Positions 42,797 through 52,577 of a DNA stretch of 64,000 bases are shown piece by piece. The notes under the pieces are model-generated. The model had not been told where the DNA came from. It did no database searches and saw only the letters and a list, made by a program, of their open reading frames with translations. The position numbers and the translations under genes were made by a program. The stretch covers positions 337,746 through 401,745 of the forward strand of contig CAJTEN010000003.1 of assembly GCA_910575245.1 (NCBI GenBank). The letters run 5' to 3'. Source of the DNA: Clostridia bacterium (GTDB lineage: Bacteria > Bacillota > Clostridia > Lachnospirales > Lachnospiraceae). Positions within the stretch are counted from its first letter, which is position 1; each line of letters starts with the position of its first letter.

Positions 42797-44139
42797 TCTC
42801 CGCCTCCAATCCTCGCTTTTACTGCATCCACAAGTGCCGACTGCCCGCAGTCCTTTTTCTCCAATGCCGCCATCACCCGCTCATCCAGTGTGCCTTTGGA
42901 GATTAAATGGTGGATCACCACCGTCTCCTCCTGCCCCTGCCGCCACAGCCTTGCGTTCATCTGCTGATACAGTTCCAGCGACCATGTCAGCCCGAACCAC
43001 ACCAGCGTGGAGCCGCCCGTCTGCAGGTTCAGCCCATGCCCTGCTGACGCAGGATGGATCGCCGCCACCGGGATTTCCCCGGCATTCCATTTCCGCATAT
43101 CCTCCGCCATGTCCAGTTCCACCGCCCCGGTGCGCTTTTTCAGCCTGTCAAGGTCATGCTTATACCAGTAGGCGATTAACACAGGTTTGCCGTTCGCCGC
43201 CTCGACCAAGTCCTCCAGTGCCTCCAGCTTGCGGTCATGGATGTGCTTCACGTTCCCGTTCTCATCGTAGACCGCGCCGTCCGCCATCTGTAAAAGTTTG
43301 TTGGAGAGCGCCGCCGCATTCACCGCATCAATGTCGCCGTCCGAAAAGGGAAGGAGCATATCCCGCTCCAACTGCTCATACAGCGCCATTTCCTTTTCGG
43401 TCAGAATGACCTCCACACGGTTATAAACACATTCCGGCATATCCAGATAATCCACGGCCTTCATGCTGATGCAGATGTCGGAGATCAGCTCATAGATCGT
43501 GTCCTCCGCGCCTTCCCTCGGCTTATAGGAATACACCATCTCCCGGCTGCGCTTGTCCGGCACGAAGAACCGCTCCCGGTAACCGCCGATGAACCGCCCA
43601 AGCCTCTGCCCCATATCAAGGATGCCGATCTCCGCCCAAAGGTCTATCAATCCATTGGGTGCAGGCGTTCCGGTCAGCCCCACGATGCGCCGAACCATTG
43701 GGCGCACTTTTTTAAGGGCCTTGAACCGCTTTGCCTTATGGGACTTGAAGGACGAAAGTTCATCAATCACCACCATGTCAAAATCCCATGTATGGTTTTC
43801 CACCAGCCACTCCACGTTTTCCCTGTTGATGACATACACCTGCGCCCTCCTGCCAAGTGCAGCTATGCGTTCTTTTTCAGAGCCAAGCACTGCCGACATC
43901 CCAATCCCGGAAAGATGCTCCCATTTCTCCAGTTCGGAAGGCCATGTTAAATAGCAGACTCGTAAAGGCGCTATAATCAAAATTTTTCGGATGTCAAAAT
44001 AGTCAAACAGTAATTCCCATATGGCGCTCAGCGTGATCACCGTTTTTCCCAATCCGCAATCCAAAAACAATGCGCTCACTTTGTGGCTTATGATAAATTC
44101 CTTTGCATACTCCTGATATTCATGTGGCACATATCTCAT
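42793..44139 (-). CDS. SNF2/DEAD-like helicase
   Basis: Protein of 448 residues from MRYVPHEYQEYAKEFIISHK behind AGGAGG. Motif I is LDCGLGKTVITLSAIW, motif II DMVVIDELSSFKSH, motif III IVGLTGTPAPNGLIDL, and the helicase C-terminal region includes QQMNARLWRQGQEETVVIHH (motif VI). A SNF2-family ATPase standard in clostridial phage replication modules. Probably acts on DNA during replication or recombination. Confidence 0.9.
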   Translation of the reverse strand: MRYVPHEYQEYAKEFIISHKVSALFLDCGLGKTVITLSAIWELLFDYFDIRKILIIAPLRVCYLTWPSELEKWEHLSGIGMSAVLGSEKERIAALGRRAQVYVINRENVEWLVENHTWDFDMVVIDELSSFKSHKAKRFKALKKVRPMVRRIVGLTGTPAPNGLIDLWAEIGILDMGQRLGRFIGGYRERFFVPDKRSREMVYSYKPREGAEDTIYELISDICISMKAVDYLDMPECVYNRVEVILTEKEMALYEQLERDMLLPFSDGDIDAVNAAALSNKLLQMADGAVYDENGNVKHIHDRKLEALEDLVEAANGKPVLIAYWYKHDLDRLKKRTGAVELDMAEDMRKWNAGEIPVAAIHPASAGHGLNLQTGGSTLVWFGLTWSLELYQQMNARLWRQGQEETVVIHHLISKGTLDERVMAALEKKDCGQSALVDAVKARIGGGE

Positions 44140-44404
44140 CCAGTACACCTCCTATCTGCTCCACGCGGTCAACCACATAGACTGGGAAGCCCAAACATTC
44201 CAACTGCCTCATTCTTTTTATTTGCAGGGGCCGGGGCTTCTTCCCCGGAGCCTTAAGCTCCACGAATGCAATCTTCCTACCCGGCAATAAAACAATCCTG
44301 TCCGGCACCCCATCCAAGCCGGGTGAGGTGAACTTCACCGCCATACCTCCCATCTTTTTTACCAACACTCTTAGGTGCCGCTCTATCCTGCTTTCTTCAT
44401 CCAT
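44120..44404 (-). CDS. VRR-NUC domain nuclease
   Basis: Protein of 94 residues from MDEESRIERHLRVLVKKMGG. VPDRIVLLPGRKIAFVELKA (catalytic D, E-x-K) identifies VRR-NUC, a PD-(D/E)XK junction nuclease fold. Its 3' end overlaps the helicase start, so the two probably work together. The 243-bp gap upstream (44405-44647) holds AT-rich promoter-like sequence and an imperfect GCGCGTATATAGCGC palindrome. Confidence 0.88.
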   Translation of the reverse strand: MDEESRIERHLRVLVKKMGGMAVKFTSPGLDGVPDRIVLLPGRKIAFVELKAPGKKPRPLQIKRMRQLECLGFPVYVVDRVEQIGGVLDEICAT

Positions 44405-44647
44405 AAAACCAGACTCCCTTTCCGCTTTTGCCGGAAAGCTGTCCTCGCGCGTATATAGCGCATTTGTGCGTTTACGCCTGCACACTACTATATATTTATA
44501 CATTCCAATATATAAGTAAGTATCAGCAACATAAGCAACCAATGACTGCTAACGCCCTGCCTGACGGCTTTTCCGGCTGTTGCATTTATTCTGTTTTTCC
44601 GGCATCATTTTTAGCAACAGCAACTTCCCGTTCCGTTGCACTCTGAT

Positions 44648-47038
44648 TTATGCGTTTCCGTTTTTTGCTTTTGTCTCACGGTCACGGCAATAGCCGCGCA
44701 CAATGCCATAGATCGGAAAGCGCACCTTATTGTCCGCTTTCTTCCACCCTTCGATGTTCGCCATGATGGCGCTGATCTCATTGGCGTCCTGCCGTTTCAG
44801 GTTCCCGCGCTCCTTGCCGAAGCACTCGCACCATATCTCCATGTTACAGACGCGCTCACGCTTCCGTACCCCCGGCTCACGCTCCCCGCCGAACTCGGAG
44901 CCGCAGATATAGTTCCTGCGGTCAAAGATATCCATCTTATCCCACCGCTCCGGCAGGGGCATCTCAAGGTAGTCACGCACCATGCCTTCCCGCTCGTCCA
45001 CCTCCATAGCGATCTGCTGCTCCTTAAGCGCCATGCCCGCCAGCTCGTTATCGAGGTGCAGGGGCTCCCCTTCCTTATAGCGGACTAACGCCTCCGCCCA
45101 TATCTGCCGGATTTCCTCCTCCGTCATCTCCCATGAGGCGCGGGCGGCATCCCCCGGCGTCTTTACCGGCCAGAAACGGCGGTTCCCAGCGGTATCCCTC
45201 AGATACCCGTTCTCCGCGTTGGTGGTGCCGATGAACACGCACTGCCTGGGGTGCGGGGTAGCCCTGCGCCCAAAGGACGCCCGGTAGATGTCGTTCTGCC
45301 GGGAGAGGAAGCCACGGAGCGTCTCGATCTCCGTCTTCTTAAGCCCCGCCAGCTCCCCGATCTCCAGAATCCAGTAGCCCTGCAGCTTCTCCGCCGCCGT
45401 CTTGTCCTTCGTGTCATTTAAGAGCAGGGAGTCATTGAACCACTCGCCGCACAGCTTCGATATCAGCGTGGACTTGCCTTTCCCCTGCGGGCCATTCAAG
45501 ACCAGCATGGTGTCAAACTTACAGCCGGGGTTCATCACCCTTGCGATTGCGCCGCAGAGGGTCTTACGGGTGACCGCACGGACATAGGCGTTGTCGGACG
45601 CGCCGAGGAAGTCCACCAGTATGGTGTCCACCCGCGGCACCTTATCCCACTCCGGCAGGGACGCGAGGAACTCCCGGATTGGGTGGTAGGAGCGGTCATC
45701 CGCCACCTTCGTCACCGCAATGTCATAGTTCCTTGCGGAGAACGTGCCGTAGGTAAGGTCCACATAGGAGATAAGCTGCGCATCGTCCGCGTCCCGCCAG
45801 AAGCGGCTCGGATGCTCCCACGGCACTTCCCCTTTGATCTCCATGCCGTCACTGAGCTGATTGAAAACGATGCCCTTCAGCTTCTCATCGTTGTTTAATA
45901 TTAAAAGCAGATTGCGTAAGGTGTTTTTTACCACGGTGGAGCGTTTCTCGTATTCAAGCTGTTTCAGCCAGTCCTCATTTTCCCCGGAGAACTCCTTCTC
46001 CGCTATCTCCATCCGCTCCCCGGCAATGGTCATCTTCACGTTTTCATCATTTACGGCAAAATCGCACATTGCCTTAAAAGACGGCAGCTTTGCCGCCTCC
46101 GTGTCTTCCGGCACTTTCTCATCCAGCCCGCCGAACTTATGGATGCGGACAAGATCAAAGGCATTCAGCAGCTTCCCGCAGGCCGGGTCGGTGGCATGAT
46201 GGGAATAGGCGAACACATCGTCATAAACCACCACCCCGGCAGAAGAATCCGCAGGGATATAGTCAAAACGTCCCTGCAATTCGCTTTCCTGGTATATATC
46301 CTTTAAAAACACATGGACGGCCTCATTTATCCCGTAAGTCCTGCAGAACGCCCCGATCACGCCTTGTTTCCCCAGCGGGTCCTCCTGTTGCTTCCTGCCC
46401 CTCTCCACGATGCCTCCCTCACGGACGGAATGCGGAAGCCCGGCGCAGTCACGCCACCCCGGATGCGCCGCAAGGTACCTGTCCGGGTCGAGCCACTCCC
46501 CGTCACAGCGTTTAAACACATATTCCCCGTCCGCAGGCGTGGTCGGCCAGTACATCAACTGGTGCGGGCGGTGGGAGCATTCATCGAACTGGTCTATCCC
46601 CCATTCCGCCGCAAAGAACCGTGATATGGCGGCATATTCATCCGGCGTCACGTCCCTTGTGAGCGGGACCACCACCCTCACCCTCGGAGCCTCCGGCGTA
46701 TGCCCGTGGGTCGTGTACAGGCATGAGGCATAAGGGCAGAGCATCTCATAGCTGTCTATGAAACCAATGCCCGCATGGTCGGCATCCTGCGTCAGCATGG
46801 AGCGCCCTTCCACCATGTCCCTTTTGCGCCGCCCGCCTTTCAGCTTTCCCCCTACAAAGCCGCCCTTGTCCTTTGCCCGGTCACGCTCGGACTTCGGCAG
46901 CTTCGGGTATTCCTCCACTGTTTCCGGCGTCCGCACCGTTTGTGAAAGGCGCTCGCACAGCTCGTCAAAGGTGACCTGCTGGTTCACCCATCTTTTTGCA
47001 TGGCAGCTACTGCCATAGGCGATTGATAATTTACGCAT
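44648..47038 (-). CDS. VapE-type primase-helicase
   Basis: Protein of 796 residues starting MRKLSIAYGSSCHAKRWVNQ, overlapping the upstream stop. The N-terminal about 200 residues look like an archaeo-eukaryotic primase-type domain (LYTTHGHTPEAPRVRVVVPL; CSHRPHQLMYWPTTPADGEY). The C-terminal VirE/VapE ATPase has Walker A LNGPQGKGKSTLISKLCGEW and the later FIGTTNAENGYLRDTAGNRR. Probably primes and unwinds DNA for phage replication, standing in for a DnaB/DnaG pair. Confidence 0.9.
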   Translation of the reverse strand: MRKLSIAYGSSCHAKRWVNQQVTFDELCERLSQTVRTPETVEEYPKLPKSERDRAKDKGGFVGGKLKGGRRKRDMVEGRSMLTQDADHAGIGFIDSYEMLCPYASCLYTTHGHTPEAPRVRVVVPLTRDVTPDEYAAISRFFAAEWGIDQFDECSHRPHQLMYWPTTPADGEYVFKRCDGEWLDPDRYLAAHPGWRDCAGLPHSVREGGIVERGRKQQEDPLGKQGVIGAFCRTYGINEAVHVFLKDIYQESELQGRFDYIPADSSAGVVVYDDVFAYSHHATDPACGKLLNAFDLVRIHKFGGLDEKVPEDTEAAKLPSFKAMCDFAVNDENVKMTIAGERMEIAEKEFSGENEDWLKQLEYEKRSTVVKNTLRNLLLILNNDEKLKGIVFNQLSDGMEIKGEVPWEHPSRFWRDADDAQLISYVDLTYGTFSARNYDIAVTKVADDRSYHPIREFLASLPEWDKVPRVDTILVDFLGASDNAYVRAVTRKTLCGAIARVMNPGCKFDTMLVLNGPQGKGKSTLISKLCGEWFNDSLLLNDTKDKTAAEKLQGYWILEIGELAGLKKTEIETLRGFLSRQNDIYRASFGRRATPHPRQCVFIGTTNAENGYLRDTAGNRRFWPVKTPGDAARASWEMTEEEIRQIWAEALVRYKEGEPLHLDNELAGMALKEQQIAMEVDEREGMVRDYLEMPLPERWDKMDIFDRRNYICGSEFGGEREPGVRKRERVCNMEIWCECFGKERGNLKRQDANEISAIMANIEGWKKADNKVRFPIYGIVRGYCRDRETKAKNGNA

Positions 47039-47915
47039 TCCCCGTCCCTCCGATCTCATATTCCTTCGCGGCATACTGCCCCGGATTGTTCCGCTCGCGC
47101 CCCTTCCGGTAAGGGTGTATCCATACCTTCCTGCCCGATTTACAGTTCCGCCAATGCCCGATGACTCCCCAGCTTGGGCAGTTCATCTTCCTGCTTTCCG
47201 CACAGTATTTTGTCATTTCCTCTTTGGACAGCCGGATCACGCGGACAGCTTTCACTTTGCGGAGTCCCTCTTTCTTCCTGCCCTTCCCCCGGCCCTCATG
47301 CCTGACAGCCGGCCTCCCCTGCACGGTGACGAACACGGACGGGCGGTCATACAGGGCTTTCTGCACAGCCATGTACAGCAGCTTTACATTCCTGCTGAAT
47401 TCCGCATTGGCCTGCCCGTCCGCAAGCATGGGATTGTCGTACCGGGTCCATACAATATGGGAATAGGTCGATGTGACTTTTTCCCCGCCCTTTGAGAAGA
47501 TGAACTGCCCTATTGATATGATCTCGTCCGCATGGCTTCCCCCGTTGTTGATATGGACGTATGCGTCAATAGCATGGCGGGAATAAGCCTTTGTGCCGCC
47601 CTGTTCATAGGACGGTCCTTCGGGCGGCAGGATCGTTTTCTTGAAAGCCACCAGCGTCTCCTCCTGTCTGCCCTCCTTCCGCACAATGCACGTAAATTCA
47701 GGCAGCGCCGGGTTCATGACCAGCTCCGAGCCTTCATAGGGCATCCCTTCCAACTGCCCTACAAGCGCGTCAGCCTCATCCTCGTCCACGACAATACGGT
47801 CCAGGTTCTCCCAGCCGCAGGGTTTTTTCCATACTTCTGACCACATATCCGCACCTGGGTCATCCAGGTCAAGCACCTCAAGGTCTGATGTGCAAACACA
47901 TTTACTTAAATCCAT
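47031..47915 (-). CDS. Conserved replication-module protein of unknown function
   Basis: Protein of 294 residues. The C-terminal segment CPSWGVIGHWRNCKSGRKVW then IHPYRKGRERN recurs in phage proteins of Clostridia and actinobacteria, beside PolA and VapE genes. The N-terminal half is acidic, the rest basic, with a KGRKKEGLRKVKAVRVIRLS linker. Function not known; context implies replication. Confidence 0.68.
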   Translation of the reverse strand: MDLSKCVCTSDLEVLDLDDPGADMWSEVWKKPCGWENLDRIVVDEDEADALVGQLEGMPYEGSELVMNPALPEFTCIVRKEGRQEETLVAFKKTILPPEGPSYEQGGTKAYSRHAIDAYVHINNGGSHADEIISIGQFIFSKGGEKVTSTYSHIVWTRYDNPMLADGQANAEFSRNVKLLYMAVQKALYDRPSVFVTVQGRPAVRHEGRGKGRKKEGLRKVKAVRVIRLSKEEMTKYCAESRKMNCPSWGVIGHWRNCKSGRKVWIHPYRKGRERNNPGQYAAKEYEIGGTGNA

Positions 47916-47927
47916 AAATTTCTCCTC

Positions 47928-49868
47928 CTACATTTTCTGATAAAAACTACACTGGTAACCGTCCGCCCTCAATGGCAGCCCCTCCGCCCACTCCGGCTGT
48001 ACCGCCATAACCTCACACATCTCATCCACAGAGCCGGTGCCCTCCGGCATTTCCGCTATGATCTCATCATGGCAGTGCATCACGATGGGGTATCCCTTTT
48101 CCTCCACACGGAGCATCGCCTCCGCCAGTAAATCCCGCGCTGTCCCCTGCACGATGTTCTCCACCAGCTTGGGGCCGTAGGTCTCTATCCGGCTCCACTT
48201 CTTATTTTCAGAAATACCCTCATAGGTCAGCCCGTCCCTGCCGAACTTGTTTACAGCCATCCGTGGTTTCACATAGGACAGCTTTCTCCCAGAAGGAAGT
48301 GTGATAAATAAAATCCCACTCTTATATTCAAAAATGATTTTTCCGACTTTCGTTTTCTGCTTTTCCCTGACCGCTTTTATTGCGGCGGCATCCACATCCC
48401 ACCAGAACTGTGTGATATGGGGATTGGCTTTCCGCCACGCTGCCACGAGCGGAGGAAGTTCCTCTTCTGTCAGCCCCATATCCAATGCCCCCATTGAGAT
48501 GAGAGCCCCAGCCGCCCCGCCGAAGCCCAGGCCAAGCTCCGCTAGTTTCCCTTTCTGCCGGAGCGGGGAGGTTTTGGTAATCTCCTCCATCGGCACATGG
48601 AACATGGAGGATGCCGATGCTTCATAAATCTTCCCGTGGGAAGTGAACACATCCAGACGCCACTGCTCCCCGGAAAGCCATGCCAGCACCCTTGCCTCGA
48701 TTGCGGAAAAGTCCGCCACCACAAAGCGGCATCCCGGCTTCGGGATAAAGGCTGTGCGGATTAATTCTGATAAAACATTCGGTGTGGAATCGTATAATAA
48801 TTCGATATCTTCAAAACGCCCCTGCTTCACAAGGTCTCTTGCCAGTTCCAGATCGGGGAGATAGTTTTTTGGAAGATTTTGGATTTGTACGATTTTGCCG
48901 GACCATCGGGCCGTTCTATTTGCGCCGCAGAACATCAACATCCCGTGTACCCTGCCATCTGAGCAGACGCTCCTCTCCATAGCCTCATATTTCTTCACGG
49001 ATGTTTTCGCCATCAGCAGCCGGAGTCTGAGCAGTTCCTCCACTTCCCCGTCCGTTTCCGCTATCATCTCCGCCACCGCTTTCTTGGAAAGGCTCTCCGC
49101 CTCCATCCCCATATCCCCAAGCCAGCCTTTTAGCTGCGCCACGGAATTGGGGTTCTCCAAGCCCGTCAGTTCATAAGCGCGTTTCGTCACCACCTCCTTA
49201 TGGAGATGCTCGCAGGAAACCGCATTCCTTACCAGCCCCATATCCACCAGCACGCCCCGGTCATTGATGCGCTGGTCTAAGCGGTACAGTTCCATCTCGC
49301 TCTCCGGGATGGGGAAATTGTGCAGTTTCCTGCGGATGGATTTCTCCACGTCCACATCCCTTTTGCAGTAGGTCTTGAACAGCTCCCACTTCTCCGGCGC
49401 ATGGCGGGGGAGGTTCCGTATCCTGCCGCCGTTTGCTTTCGTGGGCTTACAGGGAACACAGAAATACCGGATCAGTTCTTTCCCTTCCTTCATCTTCTGC
49501 TCGTCCAGGCCAAGCACCCTGCCAACATCCTCCAAAGACCGGGGCAGGGCGAGCATGGCCGCCTGTACCGCGCTGCAATGCCAGGACTCCGGGGGAATGT
49601 ACCTCCCGAAATGCTTTGATAAACAGGTGCGCTCAAAGTTGGCGTTGTATGCCGTCTTGGTCACTGACACGTCAAAGATGGCTTCCTCCACCTCTGCCGG
49701 GAGCTTCTCCCCCTGTGCCAGATCTATGATCTGCGTTTCCCCTCCGTCAAAGGAATAGGCAAACAATAAAATCTCAAAAGCAGGGCTGTCCGCATAAGCG
49801 TATACCCCGCATTTGACCAAATCCACATCCGAAAATGACTCTATGTCGGCTGCTAAGATTCGTCCCAT
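47928..49868 (-). CDS. Phage DNA polymerase, family A
   Basis: Protein of 646 residues starting MGRILAADIESFSDVDLVKC. The N-terminal 3'-5' exonuclease domain has DIES and later YCKRDVDVEKSIRRKL. The polymerase domain has motif A VVADFSAIEARVLAWLSGE, an O-helix region near LRQKGKLAELGLGFGGAAGA, and motif C IVMHCHDEIIAEM. No 5'-nuclease domain, as usual for phage PolA proteins. The main replicative polymerase of the prophage. Confidence 0.95.
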   Translation of the reverse strand: MGRILAADIESFSDVDLVKCGVYAYADSPAFEILLFAYSFDGGETQIIDLAQGEKLPAEVEEAIFDVSVTKTAYNANFERTCLSKHFGRYIPPESWHCSAVQAAMLALPRSLEDVGRVLGLDEQKMKEGKELIRYFCVPCKPTKANGGRIRNLPRHAPEKWELFKTYCKRDVDVEKSIRRKLHNFPIPESEMELYRLDQRINDRGVLVDMGLVRNAVSCEHLHKEVVTKRAYELTGLENPNSVAQLKGWLGDMGMEAESLSKKAVAEMIAETDGEVEELLRLRLLMAKTSVKKYEAMERSVCSDGRVHGMLMFCGANRTARWSGKIVQIQNLPKNYLPDLELARDLVKQGRFEDIELLYDSTPNVLSELIRTAFIPKPGCRFVVADFSAIEARVLAWLSGEQWRLDVFTSHGKIYEASASSMFHVPMEEITKTSPLRQKGKLAELGLGFGGAAGALISMGALDMGLTEEELPPLVAAWRKANPHITQFWWDVDAAAIKAVREKQKTKVGKIIFEYKSGILFITLPSGRKLSYVKPRMAVNKFGRDGLTYEGISENKKWSRIETYGPKLVENIVQGTARDLLAEAMLRVEEKGYPIVMHCHDEIIAEMPEGTGSVDEMCEVMAVQPEWAEGLPLRADGYQCSFYQKM

Positions 49869-49934
49869 TTCATGGCTCCTTCCTGTGTAGATATTTTGGA
49901 TGGAGGGCGGCAGTCACCCGCCGCCCCGGTTCCC

Positions 49935-50489
49935 TTATCCAAGAAAATCTTCCTCGTCATCCACTTCCACCGCGTCAAAGTCATCCTCCGCATTCGTCCT
50001 GCCGCCCAGCGACTCCCCGTCACGCAGCTTCTGGATATTGCCAAGACCTGCGGCGATGCCCTTATTGCCGTTGGTGGAAAATCCGTAGAAGTTCACGCTG
50101 ATCCTGCCGTAGCACCCGGAATATACCTCCGACTGGTCAAGGATGGGCTGCACGTTTTTATCCACCACCTGCGGAGCCTGCTTGCTGTTGGCGTTGAAGA
50201 AGTAGCTGTCCGCATACGCCTCATCCTCCGGGCGGTCAATGTCACCGTCACGGAGCGGCAGTTTCAGGTTCGCCGGGACCTTGCCGCCCCACTTGGAGAC
50301 GGAATCCTTCTTCGCCTGCTCAATCGCCCTTTTTATTTTCTCAATGGTCTCCGTGTCCGACTTCGGTATGATGGCCGATACGGAATACTTCGGGTCCCCG
50401 TCGCTCACGGCATTGGGTTCCCAGCAGTGCAGATAGGAAAACCTGCACGGTACGATCACTTTTGTCAAATTTGCATTTTCATTACTCAT
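49935..50489 (-). CDS. DUF2815 protein, ssDNA-binding type
   Basis: Protein of 184 residues starting MSNENANLTKVIVPCRFSYL behind AAGGAGGAATG. Segments KYSVSAIIPKSDTETIEKIK, YADSYFFNANSKQAPQVVDK and YSGCYGRISVNFYGFSTNGN are DUF2815 hallmarks. The acidic C-terminal tail (AVEVDDEEDFLG) is like that of T7 gp2.5-type ssDNA-binding proteins. Probably coats single strands for the neighbouring polymerase. Confidence 0.88.
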   Translation of the reverse strand: MSNENANLTKVIVPCRFSYLHCWEPNAVSDGDPKYSVSAIIPKSDTETIEKIKRAIEQAKKDSVSKWGGKVPANLKLPLRDGDIDRPEDEAYADSYFFNANSKQAPQVVDKNVQPILDQSEVYSGCYGRISVNFYGFSTNGNKGIAAGLGNIQKLRDGESLGGRTNAEDDFDAVEVDDEEDFLG

Positions 50490-50494
50490 GGTAT

Positions 50495-51628
50495 TCATTC
50501 CTCCTTAAAATCCGCCTCTGCGGTTGCTGCGGCAATCTCCTGCCTTTTATCTGATTCCGGTACTAAGGTCACTTTGCCCTGGGGCTTGTAGACCAGCTTC
50601 CCAAGTATCTCTGCAAATCTCTTCTTCCCAAGCAGCCGCTCCATCTCCGTGATGCCGATGAGCGTCTTTTTATAAATGTCCGTGTACCCGGCTTTCTGCG
50701 CCGCCTGGGCCACTTCTTCCTCATCCGTGTATTTCCTGTTGCTCCTGCCCTCGACTAACTTAAAGCCGGCCCACTTCTTACCCTTCGTGACCGCCTCGTC
50801 CTGTGCATAGGCGTAGACATCCGCAGACCACTTGGCAAGCTCGTCCGCCACTTTCAGGACTTCCGCAATTTCCTCATCTGACAATAGCGGCGGGGCTTTG
50901 AACTCCATCTGCGCCAGCCTTAAATATTCCTCCGCCCTCGCCCTGCAGGTGTTCTTCGCCCTGCAGAACCGGCACCAGTCGCCGGAATGGTACTCGCCCT
51001 CTCCCTTGATGGCAAGCACGGCCTTTGGCTTTAACTCCATCTCCACCCATTCCATCAGGTCCTTTACGGAAATCTCCCATGTGCTGACGGATTCGAGCCT
51101 CGGCTGGTAGATAACCATGCGGATGGTTTCAATGTCATAAAGGGCATCGAATAATTCCAATGCGCCAAGCCCGTATAACATCATCTGCGGGTTCCATTCC
51201 GCATCCACCGCCACGCCCTTCCCATACTTTAAATCAATGACGGTCAGAACTTTGTCAGCAACGATAAGCAAATCCCCGGTGCCGAACCCCTCCGGCACAT
51301 AGGCGGAATAGTCCAGCCGCTGCTCGATCAGGACGACAGGGTCGCTGCATTCCTGCCTTGCAAGCTCCACCTGCTCCATCGCATAGGCCACATACCCGTC
51401 CGTGCATTCCTCCATCTCGTCACAGTGGTAATCAGACACCGGGCGCTTGGAGCGCCTTTTTAATGCCTTTTTCAGCTTATGCTCCGCAAGGGCATGGGCG
51501 GCGGTGCCTTCCTCGGCATAGACGCTGCCGCCAGATTCCTCCTGAAACTGCTCCTCCAATCGTGCGGAAGGCGTACAGGAAAGCCACCGCTTGGAGGAAG
51601 ATGCGGAAAGCAATGCGTGTCTTCCCAT
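50495..51628 (-). CDS. DUF2800 protein, PD-(D/E)XK exonuclease-like
   Basis: Protein of 377 residues from MGRHALLSASSSKRWLSCTP (TGATG overlap with the gene upstream). EGTAAHALAEHKL, GTGDLLIVADKVLTVIDLKY (catalytic D, then D-x-K) and a Cys cluster WCRFCRAKNTCRARAEEYL show a Cas4/RecB-like nuclease. In phages it probably processes DNA ends for recombination with the DUF2815 protein. Confidence 0.88.
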   Translation of the reverse strand: MGRHALLSASSSKRWLSCTPSARLEEQFQEESGGSVYAEEGTAAHALAEHKLKKALKRRSKRPVSDYHCDEMEECTDGYVAYAMEQVELARQECSDPVVLIEQRLDYSAYVPEGFGTGDLLIVADKVLTVIDLKYGKGVAVDAEWNPQMMLYGLGALELFDALYDIETIRMVIYQPRLESVSTWEISVKDLMEWVEMELKPKAVLAIKGEGEYHSGDWCRFCRAKNTCRARAEEYLRLAQMEFKAPPLLSDEEIAEVLKVADELAKWSADVYAYAQDEAVTKGKKWAGFKLVEGRSNRKYTDEEEVAQAAQKAGYTDIYKKTLIGITEMERLLGKKRFAEILGKLVYKPQGKVTLVPESDKRQEIAAATAEADFKEE

Positions 51629-51945
51629 CACAGCACCTGCGCTTCCTGCATCAGCGCCGGATAGTCCTCCGGCTTCACCGCCGAGAGCTTCGCCGCGCCG
51701 TACTTCTGCAAAAGTTCCTTTATTTCCTTCGATTTCCCCTCCTGGGTCTTCTGCGCCATCAGTGCGCGGATGCCCTCCAGCGTGGCAGGGGATTCCTGCT
51801 GTACTTCTGCCACAGATTCCTGCTTTTCCGCTTTCTGTGCTTTCACCGTCTTTTCTTTCGTGCCGCCCTCCGCTTTGGCAAGGCCCCGCAGACCTTCCGC
51901 AACGATGGAGAAACCTTCCGCAATCCTTAACAATTCACTTCCCAT
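51628..51945 (-). CDS. Small phage recombination-module protein
   Basis: Protein of 105 residues. The N-terminal helix is followed by a charged linker and IRALMAQKTQEGKSKEIKEL then LQKYGAAKLSAVKPEDYPAL. The C-terminal pattern is that of small phage proteins wrongly labelled rRNA biogenesis protein Rrp5. It lies directly before DUF2800. Function unknown. Confidence 0.68.
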   Translation of the reverse strand: MGSELLRIAEGFSIVAEGLRGLAKAEGGTKEKTVKAQKAEKQESVAEVQQESPATLEGIRALMAQKTQEGKSKEIKELLQKYGAAKLSAVKPEDYPALMQEAQVL

Positions 51946-52260
51946 TTACATTCCCTCCGTTTCCTTAAAAATGATTATCTTTCCCTGCTCTGTGGCAGAT
52001 GCGATCTCCGCCGCCATCCCTTCGGTGGCTTCCCCGAACACCCACACCTCATCACAGAGGGCGAGCAGCTCCATCCCCATAGCGATGCCGAGCCGCCTCT
52101 CTTCCTCTATCCCCTCGTTCAAGAACTGAGGGAATAAAAGGTGCGGCGCAATGGGGAGATGCCCTTCCTCACACGCCATGCGGCTGTAGACAGCCGCCCT
52201 TCTCGCATTCCCTTCCATGTCGCCGCGGAAGGGGCTGCAGATAAAAACCTTCTTACGCAT
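51946..52260 (-). CDS. DUF4406/nucleoside deoxyribosyltransferase-like protein
   Basis: Protein of 104 residues from MRKKVFICSPFRGDMEGNAR (TGATG overlap with the upstream stop). FICSPFRG...GNARRAAVYS and CDEVWVFGE with an Ile-rich end resemble the nucleoside 2-deoxyribosyltransferase fold (DUF4406/DUF7768). Could act on nucleotides during infection, but catalytic function is not shown. Confidence 0.75.
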   Translation of the reverse strand: MRKKVFICSPFRGDMEGNARRAAVYSRMACEEGHLPIAPHLLFPQFLNEGIEEERRLGIAMGMELLALCDEVWVFGEATEGMAAEIASATEQGKIIIFKETEGM

Positions 52261-52418
52261 CAGCGCCTCCATCCTTTCTTCATCTTCCTGTCGTGCGCCG
52301 CTTTCGCGGCTTCATAGGCTTCCACTTCCTTCTCGATCTGCACCAGCTTGGCGGCGAGGCTCTTCGCCACGATACTGATTGCCTGTAAGATGCCGATAAG
52401 CTCCTGTGACTTTTCCAT
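52260..52418 (-). CDS. Very small phage protein (52 residues)
   Basis: Encodes MEKSQELIGILQAISIVAKS and a helical basic tail ending KMKKGWRR. GGAAAGGAGGAACGG precedes the ATG at 52418, and its TGA overlaps the next ATG (TGATG), so translation looks coupled. The first part resembles the N-terminus of the protein at 51628-51945 (RIAEGFSIVAEGL). Function unknown. Confidence 0.65.
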   Translation of the reverse strand: MEKSQELIGILQAISIVAKSLAAKLVQIEKEVEAYEAAKAAHDRKMKKGWRR

Positions 52419-52577
52419 AGGCTCCGTTCCTCCTTTCCGGGACAGTTAAACCTATCCCCTTCACTGTCGTAATGACACTTTTTCGGTTTTCGGTGGATGG
52501 AAACGGATATTTTTTCAAAAACCGTTCGACAATTCCCGTAAAAAATGTCACAGAAATACTCTTGCTGGCAGATATGG

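Noticed and set aside
51628..51945. rRNA biogenesis protein Rrp5
   Set aside because: This label is common for such small phage proteins, but the 105-residue sequence has no S1 domains or other support for it.
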